Below are positions 1 through 9,876 of a stretch of 64,000 bases of DNA, piece after piece; positions within the stretch are counted from its first letter, which is position 1; each line of letters starts with the position of its first letter. The DNA is from Hirundichthys speculiger. Lineage: Eukaryota; Chordata; Actinopteri; Beloniformes; Exocoetidae. The notes below the pieces were generated by a model, which worked only from the letters and a program-made list of their open reading frames with translations, had not been told where the DNA came from and ran no database searches. The stretch covers positions 229,501 to 293,500 of the forward strand of contig JAGFBZ010000371.1 of assembly GCA_018398805.1 (NCBI GenBank). Reading direction: 5' to 3'. Both the position numbers and the translations under genes were made by a program.

Positions 1-34
1 CACTGCTGGACTCCCAGAAACCACCTGGGGCTCT

Positions 35-80
35 GTCCCAGTCTCGTGTCCCAGTCTCGTGTCCCAGTCTCGTGTCCCAG
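35..80. repeat. 13-bp tandem repeat, about 3.5 copies
   Basis: The unit GTCCCAGTCTCGT is repeated head to tail three times without change and then partly a fourth time. It is a short minisatellite with no evident function. Confidence 0.9.
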
Positions 81-635
81 CCGTCCACCGTCTCACGTCC
101 AACACATCTAAGTTTGATCGGAGAAGCCTCACAGTTCAATCACGGCGTGTTTGCTCTTGTGATCACACCATTTCACCCAGTCCCATATCTCAGCATCATT
201 AGGCAGGTTAGATAATATTTGAATCACGGGCTCATCAGAATTAACTACCTGGAACCAGTGGATGGGAGGACTGGGGCATTAAGCGGAATTATTCATGATC
301 CCCTGCGCTCGGCGGTGGAGCGAGGAGGCCCAGGTACGTCTCCACTAACCCACCTGCCTACCCATCACGCTCCGTTCCAGCGGATCAATAGGCGCCGCAG
401 AGTTCCATTAAAATGCAATTGTGCCTTTATGCCCAGAGGGTGTCTGGCTGGGCCGCCCGGCTACAAGCGAAGTGACGGCTAAAATAATGCAGGAGTGTGA
501 AGGTGAGCAGAAACGGCCTCGCTCATTAATTAAAAGCTGCCACGGGTCACTGAAGATCTTTTCACCTCAGCCGGGGGAAAAAAAATTATTACTGCAGATA
601 TTCATGAGTGGAGGGAGGCTCCTGGAGGAAAGGGT

Positions 636-662
636 GGGGGGGGGGGGGGGGGGGGGGGGGGG
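636..662. repeat. Poly-G tract, 27 nt
   Basis: This is an uninterrupted run of 27 G. It is one of at least 14 G or C runs of 10 nt or more in the window. Length in an assembly may be unreliable. Confidence 0.95.
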
Positions 663-1185
663 TACTCATTTGTATGAAATGAAATAAATAAATAAATAAA
701 TAAATAACACCTTCACCACGAGTGTCGTCTGCTTTCTGACAATAATTTGAGACGTTTTTCTAATTATGAGCGCAGGGATGCTGCTGTGCCAAAATGGAAC
801 CAGCAGTAACGATTTAAAAAAAAAAAAAGTTACAGATGTGACTGAACAACTAATGACAAGAGAAACAACAACAGTCTGGCAGAGGAGGTGAACTCAGGGC
901 GGCAGCTGAATATCATTACCCCCCCCCCCCCCTCCCTCCTCCTCCTCCTCCCCACAGGCCCTGACTTTCAGAGGATCTGAACATTTTCCAGACACTTGCT
1001 TTGGCTTTTTAAAGAACATAACAGGTTTCAGTGTCAGGGAGATGAAGTCAGCTGAGGGGTAAAGGGTTTTTTTTGGTTTTTTTGGAGTCTCAACAAGACA
1101 GAAGGAGATACAACAACACAGTCAGGAGACCGGATGCTGCGGTGGCCGCGGGGGCGCACGAGCAGTAAATACGCACCATCTCTCG

Positions 1186-1398
1186 TCAAAGAAGCCTCTC
1201 CGCTCTTCTGTCCTGCGGAGCCCCATCCGGGCTCTTCATCAGCTCCAACTCCACGGTCCTGACAGCGGGAGATGCGCGCTGCGCTCCTCCGTCGAACCCC
1301 GCGTTGTCACGGCCGCGCGTCGCGCCCCCGCCGCTGTCCTCCCACGCGACCGCAGGTGGCGCAGTCCCGTTCACCCCCGTCTGGTCCTTCTTCTTCAC
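1186..1398 (-). other. Probable true C-terminal tail of TMEM238-like protein in shifted frame
   Basis: The adjacent minus-strand frame runs from the Lys-rich KKKDQTG through VRTVELELMKSPDGA and stops at 1186. The VRTVELEL segment resembles the short hydrophobic/acidic block near the C-terminus of TMEM238 proteins as I remember them. If one G were absent from the G5 run (complement of 1401-1405), the upstream helices would read directly into this tail. Alternatives are an assembly homopolymer error, a true frameshift allele, or chance openness in GC-rich sequence. Confidence 0.45.
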
Positions 1399-1708
1399 CT
1401 CCCCCGCTTCCAGACCCCTTGGAGAGCCTCTCGGACAGCTTCCTGGCCCACTGCGTGAGGCTGACGTCCAGGGAGCCCGCCCTGTCCCCCGCGTAAAGGC
1501 GCACGTTCCCCGCGTACCAGGGAACCCAGCACATGAGGCTGAGGAAGATGATGATCGAGCCCGTGTAGATGAGGAAGTCCCCGTAGAAGCGGCCCCGCAG
1601 GCTCAGGTTGCCGAAGATCCCCACCAGGAGCACGACGAGGCCGGCGGCGTCGAGGACGAGCGCGAGGAAGAGCAGCGGCGCGCACCTCCCCACGCGGCTG
1701 GGGGCCAT
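1307..1708 (-). CDS. tmem238: TMEM238-family two-pass membrane protein
   Basis: The 133-residue frame begins [13 protein letters not shown] and has two hydrophobic segments, about residues 10-32 and 45-65. They are separated by a short polar stretch with the motif [14 protein letters not shown] (38-51) and followed by WYAGN (64-68). This layout and these motifs match what I know of TMEM238 proteins: small, N-terminal hairpin of two helices, then a basic, low-complexity cytoplasmic tail. The family's molecular function is not established. The ATG at 1708 lies just before the first helix, where family members start. The tail from about residue 100 (Gly/Glu-rich, ending at 1307) reads unlike the family, while another frame gives a more plausible tail (see next entry), so a one-base shift near the C5/G5 run at 1401-1405 is likely. 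The fish paralogue (a, b or l type) cannot be decided here. Confidence 0.8.
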   Translation of the reverse strand: MAPSRVGRCAPLLFLALVLDAAGLVVLLVGIFGNLSLRGRFYGDFLIYTGSIIIFLSLMCWVPWYAGNVRLYAGDRAGSLDVSLTQWARKLSERLSKGSGSGGGEEEGPDGGERDCATCGRVGGQRRGRDARP

Positions 1709-1792
1709 GCCTGAGCACGGACGGGAGGCCGAGTAGCGGCGCCGCGCCGCCGAGCTTGTTTTTCAGGGCTGCACATTTCCCTCCCATCACCG

Positions 1793-1822
1793 CCACACAC
1801 ACACACACGCGCACGCACACAC
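1793..1822. repeat. (CA)n microsatellite
   Basis: This is a CA dinucleotide run with two CG interruptions, just upstream of the start of the minus-strand gene. Confidence 0.9.
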
Positions 1823-2685
1823 CTGTGCGCATTCACCTGTGCACTGGCCCCGCCCATCATCCCGCGTCACCGTATGAAAGCGGCTTCCCAGGGGGCTTCA
1901 AACCAGCAGGCTGCCTTCAAACTCACAATGGAAATGTCATTTTTCTGGAGCTTCCGGTCCAGATCCAGAAATAAAACCATTACACTCCAAACATGGAGAC
2001 GTTTAAACACGTTTATCGACATAGCATCGACACGTTTGTGTCGATGCTATGGATCATTAGACTGTTGTTCCAATATGTCCTTATTGTGTCTCCTTATCTT
2101 GTGTTTTTTACATGTTAATCTGATGCAGGTGTTTTTCTGAGGCCATCTACAGACGAAATCTGCACTCTGGAAGCGGCAACCATTTACGTGGTAAATGTCA
2201 GTGATGTCACAGTATCGTCCATTGTCACTCTTGTGTGACTAAATTTATTTTTAATTGAATTATCGCATACAAACTATTTTCTGTAGCTACATGACGCCTG
2301 AGGTATCCTGGGTCAGCTGTAATATAATTCTTCACTGAATTAGTACTATTCAGTTGACTGTTACTATGGTAACCAGACATCCGCCACAGTAGCTCTTCCC
2401 GGAAGTGACGTGCCTCGACCATCACACCTGGACAGAAGTAGAAAATATCTAAACCAAACATTAAGCCAGGTGAGCAATCTACATAGACAAAGTAGTTGTT
2501 AAAAGAGCTTTGACACAACCAGAGTTTTGTTGAAAGTTAACTTAACATGGGGAAACGTCTCAACAAACGACCAATGGACATAAACAGTGAGCATTTGAAC
2601 ATATTTTTGGCATTCATGGAACCCCATAGAGTAAAGCTGGTTTGAATAAATCTTTAAGACAACTTTATTGTGGAAACTGCATTTC
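1823..2685. other. No gene seen; contains a perfect 14-bp hairpin
   Basis: No coding or transposon family is recognised. A perfect inverted repeat with 14-bp arms and a 4-nt loop lies at 2020-2051 (arm CATAGCATCGACAC). Confidence 0.5.
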
Positions 2686-3522
2686 GACTTTATTCTCAAC
2701 ATTTTGACTTTATTCTCGACATTTTGACTTTATTCCGGAAACTGTATCTTGACTTTATTCTCGACATTTCGACTTTATTTTCGACATTTTGACTTTATTC
2801 CCGACGTTTCGACTTTACTCTCGACGTTTCGACTTTACTCTCGACGTTTCGACTTTACTCTCGACATTTCGACTTTACTTTCGACGTTTCGACTTTATTC
2901 CCGACGTTTCGACTTTACTCTCGACGTTTCGACTTTATTCTCGACATTGCGACTTTACTCTCGACGTTTTGGCTTTATTCTCGACGTTTCGACTTTACTC
3001 TCGACGTTTCGACTTCATTCTCGACATTTCGTCTTCATTCTTCGACGTTTCGTCTTTATTCTCGACATTTCGTCTTTATTCTCGACATTTCCACTTTATT
3101 TTCGACATTTCGTCTCCATTCTCGACGTTTCGTCTTTATTCTCGACATTTCCACTTTATTTTCGACATTTCGTCTCCATTCTCGACGTTTCGTCTTTATT
3201 CTCGACATTTCCACTTTATTTTCGACATTTCGACTTTACTCTCGACGTTTCGACTTTACTCTCGACGTTTCGACTATACTCTCGACATTTCGTCTTTATT
3301 CTCGAGATTTTGACTTTATTCTCGAGATTTCGACTTTATTCTTGACATTTCAACTTTATTGTCGACGTTTCGTCTTTATTCTGGACATTTCGACTTTATT
3401 CTCGACGTTTTGACTTTACTCTCGACTTTTCGACTTTATTCTCGACGTTTCGACTTTATTCTCGACGTTTCGCCTTTATTCTCGACATTTCAACTTTATT
3501 CTCGACATTTCAACTTTATTCT
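2686..3522. repeat. 20-bp satellite array with 60-bp higher-order repeat
   Basis: The array is about 40 copies of a 20-bp unit close to CGACTTTATTCTCGACATTT, with point variants (ATT/GTT, ATT/ACT). Three consecutive 60-bp blocks at 3061-3235 carry the same ordered set of three variants, so local amplification of a trimer has occurred. Because three units make 60 nt, two plus-strand frames stay open and give artefactual 20-residue protein repeats; these are not genes. At 2660-2750 the array start includes two copies of a short GGAAACTG-containing flank. Confidence 0.93.
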
Positions 3523-3579
3523 CTAAGTGAGAAATAAAAAAATAAAATCATTGTCCATAGTTTTTCTCTCAGTGTGGCC

Positions 3580-4245
3580 CTGATACTCCGTCGTAGAAGA
3601 CGCTCGATCAAGAACAGTTGATCTACATGAGACTGGAAGGGCGGTTAGATCATCTCAGAGTGCTGAGTCATCCATCAGTCTCCAGTTAGATAAATGCTCT
3701 GTACATGGAGACAGTTCAGTTCTGTGGACACTCTTAGAGGACGGCGTCCAGCCAAGAAGACTCCACAGACTCAGTAGATGCTAAATGAAGTCAAAGAAGC
3801 AGCCATTAGTAACAACTAAAGCTTGGAGCCGTGGCTGGAGCTGGCCAGCATCTCTGATCATCAGTCAGGGTGTCCACGGAGAGACACCAGAGGAACATGT
3901 AGGTCTGGAAAAGAGAAAAAAAAACTAAAATGTGATAAAGAGGATCTTAGCAATCTGCTAATCTGCTGAGGGATGTTTTACGGTCGACCTGATGCAACAA
4001 AAGTTGACTTTGCTGCACTTTATAAGGAATAAAAGAAGCATCGGACAGTGACCTTAAACATGGAGATAAATCCATCACAGAGTGGCTTCAGATAAATGGA
4101 CCTCTCGGACACCTGAACCCCACAGAGATGCTGTGGAGACGACCCCGAGAGAGCCAGAGGATCCTCCAGATGTGCCCGAACTGAAGCACATCTGGAACGG
4201 CCCTGCAGCCCTCTGAACCGCCCCATGAACCGGTCCGAACCCACA
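3580..4245 (+). pseudogene. Degenerate Tc1-type transposase
   Basis: The plus strand has the order of motifs of a fish Tc1 transposase. A helix-turn-helix-like region lies near 3640-3760. Near 4045-4150 there is a run matching the conserved segment that ends in DLNPIEMLW in intact proteins; here it reads as LNPTEMLW at about 4113-4136, followed by an ELK-type segment near 4178. Frames are broken by shifts and stops, and no intact DDE catalytic domain remains. The terminal inverted repeats are not evident. It is a dead copy of a cut-and-paste element. Confidence 0.65.
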
Positions 4246-4451
4246 GCTACTCATACGGGCAGAGGCCTCGGTGAATCTGCAGCCCAGTCACACCGCGGAT
4301 GATTTCATGACTTATTAAGCCCCGTGATTAACTGAAAGACGCGGCAGATTACACGGATTTCCTTCAGTGAAGTCCTTCATGGCCCAAAGTGATTTCTTTG
4401 CCATATGCGAGGCATCTGCTGTGAAAATTACAATAAAGCAGGAATGAAATG

Positions 4452-4454
<3 letters not shown>

Positions 4455-4487
<33 letters not shown>
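4455..4487. repeat. (GA)n microsatellite
   Basis: A pure GA dinucleotide run. Confidence 0.95.
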
Positions 4488-4489
<2 letters not shown>

Positions 4490-5028
4490 CTGATGCCCAG
4501 ATCTTTAACTCATCTTTCATTTCAATCTTATACCAACAGTTCATACTGATTAACAATAAATGAAAGAAAATGTTCCCAAATCCATCTTCTTTCCTTCCCC
4601 CTTGTGTGTACTGCTAGGTTTAGCTGCTAGGGGGCGCCAGTCACCTTCACAACGCCGCTGAGGCTGGCAGCACTGCATTGGAAACACCCTGCACTGTTAA
4701 ACCAGCTCACATGTTATCAAACCCAGTTCTCTGTGAGAGAAACGTCTAATCAGGTGCTTTTACGTGAGCCGAAAACACACAAGGCTGCAGCTGCCTGTGA
4801 AAATGCAGGCACACATGCATGTGGATGGATTATCTAAAAAAAAAAAAATCAACATTTATATCATGAAATATGTGCACGGCCTATAGAAGCAGCAGCAGCA
4901 GCAGAGGTTAAACTCTGCATTAAAACACTGGAGTGAGACGCTGCCACCTCTATCTCATGGCAACAGAGTTATTTTCTTCTGGATCTTTTCCAGGAGCTCA
5001 CATTGTATTGATTTACAATTCTCTCACT

Positions 5029-5471
5029 TGGAGCTGAGCGATTTTATCGATTCTGCGATATATATCGATATTTTATCAAGTATCGATTTTTAAGTCCATG
5101 TATCGATATTCTAAGCTTCTTCCAAAACCCCCGTGTCCCACCTTTAAAAAGATCGCAAGCAACAATTTGCACTGTTTAAATAAATGAAACTATTTTTCTC
5201 AACAAATCTTTTATTCATTTTGTCCAGCATTTGCAAGCTGCCTGTCAGCCATATAATGTGTAATTGATGCTTTCAGTTCAATTAATTCAAACAAAGTCAT
5301 CGGAACACTCACAAGATGTCACCAAAATCACTTTGTCCCTTTAAAATCTTTCGGAAAATGATGTAAATGTATTGTAAGATGAATATCGATATATATCGTA
5401 TCGTGAGCCGAATACCGTGTATCGTATCGTATCGTATCATATCGCAAGATTAGTGTATCGCTACAGCCCTA
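5029..5471 (+). mobile_element. Family A hAT-like non-autonomous element, copy 1
   Basis: The element starts TGGAGCTGAGCGATTTTATC and ends with GTATCGCTACAGCCCTA, giving imperfect TIRs of the TAGGGCTG...CAGCCCTA type. It is flanked by a perfect 8-bp duplication CTCTCACT at 5021-5028 and 5472-5479. An 8-bp TSD and this terminus are typical of hAT transposons. It has no coding capacity. This is the reference full-length copy (443 bp) for the other A copies in the window. Confidence 0.9.
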
Positions 5472-5497
5472 CTCTCACTGTAGTTTTGCCATTTGTC

Positions 5498-5566
<69 letters not shown>
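5498..5566. repeat. (TA)n microsatellite
   Basis: A TA dinucleotide run with one GTA interruption, directly abutting element H copy 1. The Tyr/Ile repeat frames read from it are artefacts. Confidence 0.95.
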
Positions 5567-5567
<1 letters not shown>

Positions 5568-5569
<2 letters not shown>

Positions 5570-5933
5570 GTCATGGAAGAAATTATTAGACCACCATTTA
5601 TTCTTCACTTTCTTGTTCATTTTAATACCTGGTGCCACTAAACATCATCATGTGACTAAAACAGACAGAAAAGAAAACACTGAATGCATAAAAGCAGTGT
5701 TTTTGGCAGTACAACACCATAGCTATTGATGTAAAAACTTAAGTGATTTAGGTTATAATCAGGAAAACCATGGAAAATGGTAAGATATCAGCTCTTAAAT
5801 AAAACTCTTATGAGCAATCTTTGTGGTTATCGTTATGTTTGTCCAAACAAATGTACCTTTAGTTGTACCAGGCATTAAAATGAACAAGAAACTGAAGAAA
5901 ATAAGGGTGGTCTAATCATTTTTTCCATGACTG
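5568..5933 (+). mobile_element. Family H Tc1/mariner-like MITE, copy 1
   Basis: The termini CAGTCATGGAAGAAATTATT and its near-complement at 5906-5933 form TIRs of about 28 bp. The right flank is TA, and the left flank TG is probably a mutated TA. TA target duplication places it with Tc1/mariner-type elements. It is 366 bp and non-coding. A second copy lies at 32276-32638 in the opposite orientation. Confidence 0.85.
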
Positions 5934-5935
5934 TA

Positions 5936-6494
5936 TATAAGTGACATTTTATTGCGTTTTCATTTTTTAATCTAACACAAAAAAATGAAAAAAAAAGCCT
6001 TTTTTTTTTTTTATTTCAATTTTAGACTTGGATCAAAAATTAAAAAATGGACCACAGGCCTGAATTAGTTTTATAATGGAGGACTGGACTTTCTGTTGTC
6101 ATTACACATCTGTGCCACTAGATGGAGCCGCACTGCAGTAACCAGCTAGAGAACAGCAGGACAGTGAACACATGGAGCAGATCTGATGGAACATGGAGGA
6201 ATGACGTGAAAGTTTTGTTGTAGTCCAGATGTTTTTTCAGACAGAATTGTTAATATTTCTACCTGAGTTGCTACCTGAACTGCAAAGTTCACGGATTTTT
6301 ACCGTTCTCCATGTCTGTTTTAGCTTTTCCTTATGTTTACCTGCTAATTATCTTCCGGTTCTGCAGCAGCCAGTAACAGACTTTTCAAAACAAAAGCATG
6401 TGAGCAACATGCGTTAACGCGTGATAAAATAAATGTCGGCGTTAATAAATTAATGAGTTTAATGCGTTATTATCGCGTTAACTAGCTAGCCCTA
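5936..6494 (+). mobile_element. Family I hAT-like element, 3' half (copy 2)
   Basis: The sequence matches positions about 11885-12448 of the full-length I copy, including the conserved block with CTAGATGGAGC and the alternating GCGTTA/TAACGC terminus ending in AGCCCTA. The 5' half is missing: element H and the (TA)n run replace it. The I sequence at this point contains a TA, so H may have inserted there before the left part was lost. Confidence 0.8.
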
Positions 6495-7685
6495 GCCAAA
6501 ACATCTGGCTTTGACTGACTCCAGGAGATTGTGGCTGTCAAATTTTGGTCACGTATCCAACAGGCATGACAACACGTATCCTGTCAAAACCAGTCCGTGA
6601 TCTTTGAGACACATTCGTCCTAAAAGACGTCCAGATGAGGCTCAAACCTGGTTGTTATCTGGGAAGAAGTAAAGGTTGTACTTAGATTTTCCACACACGT
6701 CTGCATTATGGCCTAGTTTCCTTTAATTATGCAGTGTGTTGTGCTGTAAAGACCTTAGAGTTGAAATAGGCTATGTTTTTACCCTTTTTAATTATTTTTG
6801 ATTGTTTATTCAACGGGAAGCATCTCTGAACTGCATGAGGATGTGAGCCAGATCAATACACATTAAAAGGGCTGATGTGAAGCTAAAAAAAAAAAGATTT
6901 AAGACGTAATATGATGTACCGAACCCCGGAGTCGTCAAAGCAGATGAAATGATGCCTGGGAGACATTTGCACTCCAAACAGCCCGAACTTGTTTTTCTGC
7001 TGCATGCAGACGAGCTTCCTCGCCCTCCACTTCGGGGGTGCGGCGCCGTGATTGACTGCTCCGAGCTGCTGCCGGGTCGTTTCAAGAGTTCACTTAGTTT
7101 GTCTCGAGCATGTGGGGGTTTCAATAAAGTCGAGTACGCTGATAAACCTCTGCTTGATTACGTTAGAGCTTCATAACCGTTTCCCCTCGCAGCTACGCTC
7201 GGCTCGCATCGTTCCCGCCCGAATATTCGTCACCATCTGAGCCCTGCTTCCCGCCACGCAGCCTCCTTAAACTGGATAATAACACAAACTGTTTCCCAGC
7301 TAACAGCCAACGCTGTAAATGTCCTTTTATTGCCGAACGTCCAGGTGAAGCGGTCAAACACGCGGCATCCTGGGATTTGCTTTGCAAACCGATGCAGTGT
7401 CTGAAAAACATGATGTATATCTGATATTTACATGATATTTACCTTTTTACATGAAGTTTAACTATGACTTGTTAACAACTGAAAGGCCTGCTGTTTAGGC
7501 CTTTGTTGGGTTCATTGAGTTTGTTTTCGCCTAATTTATGAGAATATGGCCGAATGTAAAAACTTGATTACAGTTTTCAAACTGATATATTTTCAATATT
7601 TAGCTAATTTTCTTCACATTTAGCTCATTTTACACACATTTGAGACATAAATTATTTAAAAATTTGGTTATATGTGAACAAAAAT
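6495..7685. other. No gene or named repeat seen
   Basis: Overlapping short frames at 6810-7411 on both strands show no family features. The stretch at about 6900-7400 is somewhat richer in CG than its flanks. No repeat family from elsewhere in the window recurs here. Confidence 0.4.
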
Positions 7686-8330
7686 GAAATGTTAAATCTA
7701 AATGTTAAATGTTAAATCTAAATATTAAATCTAAATCTAAATCTTAAATCTAAATCTAAATGTTAAATCTAAGTCTAAATGTTAAATGTTAAATCTAAAT
7801 GTTAAATCTAAATCTAAATATTAAATCTAAATCTAAATGTTAAATCTAAATCTTAAATTTAAGTCTAAATGTTAAATGTTAAATCTAAATGTTAAATTTA
7901 AATCTAAATGTCAAATGTTAAATCTAAATATTAAATCTAAATCTAAATGTTAAATATAAATGTTAAATCTAAATCTAAATGTCAAATTTTAAATCTAAAT
8001 TTCAAATTTTAAATCTAAATGTCGAATGTTAAATCTAAATGTTGAATGTTAAATCTAAATGTTAAATTTAAATCTAAATATCAAATGTTAAATCTAAATA
8101 TTAAATCTAAATCTAAATGTCAAATGTTAAATATAAATGTCAAATTTTAAATCTAAATGTCGAATGTTAAATCTAAATGTTAAATGTAAATCTAAATGTT
8201 AAATCTAAATGTTAAATCTAAATGCTAAATGCTAAATCTAAATCTAGATAAACATAACTAGTTAATTTAACTAGTTAAATCTAGATTTAACATTTAACAT
8301 TTAGATTTAGATTTAATATTAGTTTTAAAA
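7686..8330. repeat. AT-rich tandem array of TAAATCTAAATG-type units with inverted end
   Basis: The array consists of irregular alternation of 6-7 nt words, AAATCT and AAATGTT, over about 560 bp. Its right end turns over: after ACTAGTTAATTTAACTAGTT the same words appear as the complement (AGATTTAACATTTAACATTT) to about 8318, so the array ends in a foldback. No transposon ends are evident. Confidence 0.85.
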
Positions 8331-8587
8331 AAAACCCTCAAAATATATAGTTTTATCTGAATAACCATCACTGACCTTTGTCTTCAAGATAAGAAAATCC
8401 ATATCTCATATATTATTCGTTGTGTTTCACCTGCTCAACATATGGAAACAAACTCTGCAGGTCTTCTTCTATGGTGTGAACTGGCAGGTGTCAACTCGCA
8501 TTACAGGACATTATCGCCATCTACTGTTAAGGAGTATGAATGACACGCTTTTTTTTTTTTTTTTTTTCTTTAGCATTTCCTTCTCCA

Positions 8588-8663
8588 GGCAAAGACCCAC
8601 GACCCACTGAAAACAGGTCTGCGACCCACTTTTGGGTCACGACCCACCAGTTGAGAACCACTG
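8588..8663 (-). mobile_element. hAT terminal fragment
   Basis: The stretch ends GGTCACGACCCACCAGTTGA followed by GAACCACTG. Its complement begins CAGTGGTTCTCAACTGG, a well known hAT (Charlie-type) terminus in vertebrates. The other end is not found; the fragment is preceded by a T-rich run. Confidence 0.6.
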
Positions 8664-9573
8664 GTTTGAAAGACTGCCATGTTCCTTTTTTCCACCACTT
8701 TTTGACACACAGTGAAGACGGAGAGAATCACCTCTATGGCAGAAACCACACCAACAAGCCGGAGACGGCGTTGCTCCGTTACAGAGTAAATCAGAGGAGA
8801 CGTGTAGAACAGAAACACTTTATCTGAGCCAGAAGAGGCAGCATCCCAGAGTTAACCGTCTTCTGTTCCCCCTTTGAACAAGTTCTGGAAGTAAAGGAGT
8901 TGGAACTGTATTAAATAACCGAGAGTTGGAAGGTAATTGAGGACATAGATCAATAATATCTAGGGGGTTGTTCTCATTACGGAGATACCCAGACAGTTTG
9001 GAAAGTTATAGCTCAATGATGATGAATCTGGAGAGGAAGGCAGAGAGGAAGGGGAGCGATGAGATCTGAAAAAATCTTAACAAACGAGACACATTTCCTC
9101 CCCGCGCCTGCCTCATCTCAGCGCCGTATCAAACCTCCGGATGTGGCAGGTGGTTCGGCCGCCTCACTTCTCAAAATGTCAGATATCTGTGCTTAAAAAG
9201 GAGGAGGAGGAGGAGGAGGAGGGGGGGTGGGGGGGCTTTAGAGGGAGCCTGGCGGTTTCCCCGGCGCTGATTTCCCAGCGGATTGGCAGTCTCGACACGC
9301 ATGGGCGTCCGAGAGTAGTGTTTTAACAGCCGGCCCACCCACCCAATCGGCCGTGTTTTCCTCCCGGCTCTATAACACCCCCCCCCCCCCCCCCCCCCCC
9401 CTCCTTCACCGACGCTTTGTTTCTGCCTCCGTCACCTGTTAGCGACGCAAAAGGTGACTTTAAAGCAGCTTTTAAGCAGCGCCCCCCCCCCCCCCCCCCC
9501 CCCCCCAGCAGGGCTGCATTAAACCTGATAGAGTTTGTTTCTACCAGGTACTTTTCTACCTGCTCATTCACAC
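8664..9573. other. No gene seen; G/C homopolymers
   Basis: This holds a GGA-rich patch at 9200-9230, a C24 run at 9378-9401 and a C25 run at 9482-9506. Short frames across it are low-complexity. I see no gene. Confidence 0.5.
9378..9506. repeat. Two long poly-C tracts (24 and 25 nt)
   Basis: C runs occupy 9378-9401 and 9482-9506, separated by about 80 bp of ordinary sequence. Confidence 0.95.
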
Positions 9574-9581
9574 ATACACAT

Positions 9582-9868
9582 TAGACCTGAACGATTTTAT
9601 CGATTCTGCGATATATATAGATATTTTATCGAGTATCGAGTATCGATTTTTAGCCGTGTATAATGTGTAATTGATGCTTTCAGTTCAATTAATTCAAACA
9701 CAGTCATTGGAACACTCACAAGATGTCACCAAAATCACTTTGTCCCTTTAAAATCTTTCAGAAAATGATGTAAATGTATTGTAAGATGAATATTGATATA
9801 TATCGTATCGTGAGCCGAATATCGTGTATCGTATTGTAGCGTGAGATTAGTGTATCGCTACAGCCCTA
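9582..9868 (+). mobile_element. Family A hAT-like element, copy 2 (internally deleted)
   Basis: Both A ends are present (TAGACCTGAACGATTTTATC and CAGCCCTA), but the middle third is lost. The flanks are the 8-bp duplication ATACACAT / ATACACGT (one difference) at 9574-9581 and 9869-9876. Confidence 0.88.
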
Positions 9869-9876
9869 ATACACGT

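Larger units (their letters stand above)
1..1140. other. Non-coding stretch downstream of TMEM238-like gene
   Basis: I see no convincing gene here. It holds a 13-bp tandem repeat near the start, a 27-nt G run, an (AAAT)n run at about 683-707, and a C14 run at 919-932 followed by CTC/CCT triplets. The short frames at 219-687 show no family resemblance. It may include the 3' UTR or downstream flank of the minus-strand gene that begins at 1708. Confidence 0.5.
1140..1760 (-). promoter_or_regulatory. GC/CpG-rich block over TMEM238-like gene
   Basis: The block is visibly richer in G+C and in CG dinucleotides than its AT-rich surroundings, and it coincides with the single-exon gene. Vertebrate housekeeping or developmental genes often have a CpG island over the first exon. 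No TATA box or defined start site can be assigned, so the promoter role is inference from composition. Confidence 0.4.

Noticed and set aside
1395..1832. 145-residue minus-strand frame and 136-residue plus-strand frame overlapping TMEM238
   Set aside because: They are GC-rich shadow frames of the real gene; low complexity and no hydrophobic helices of the family.
2749..3345. 198- and 174-residue frames with a 20-residue repeat (FRLYSRRFDF type)
   Set aside because: The period equals three 20-bp satellite units; the frames exist only because the unit lacks stops.
5417..5729. Frames rich in Tyr/Ile
   Set aside because: They are translations of the (TA)n microsatellite running into element H.
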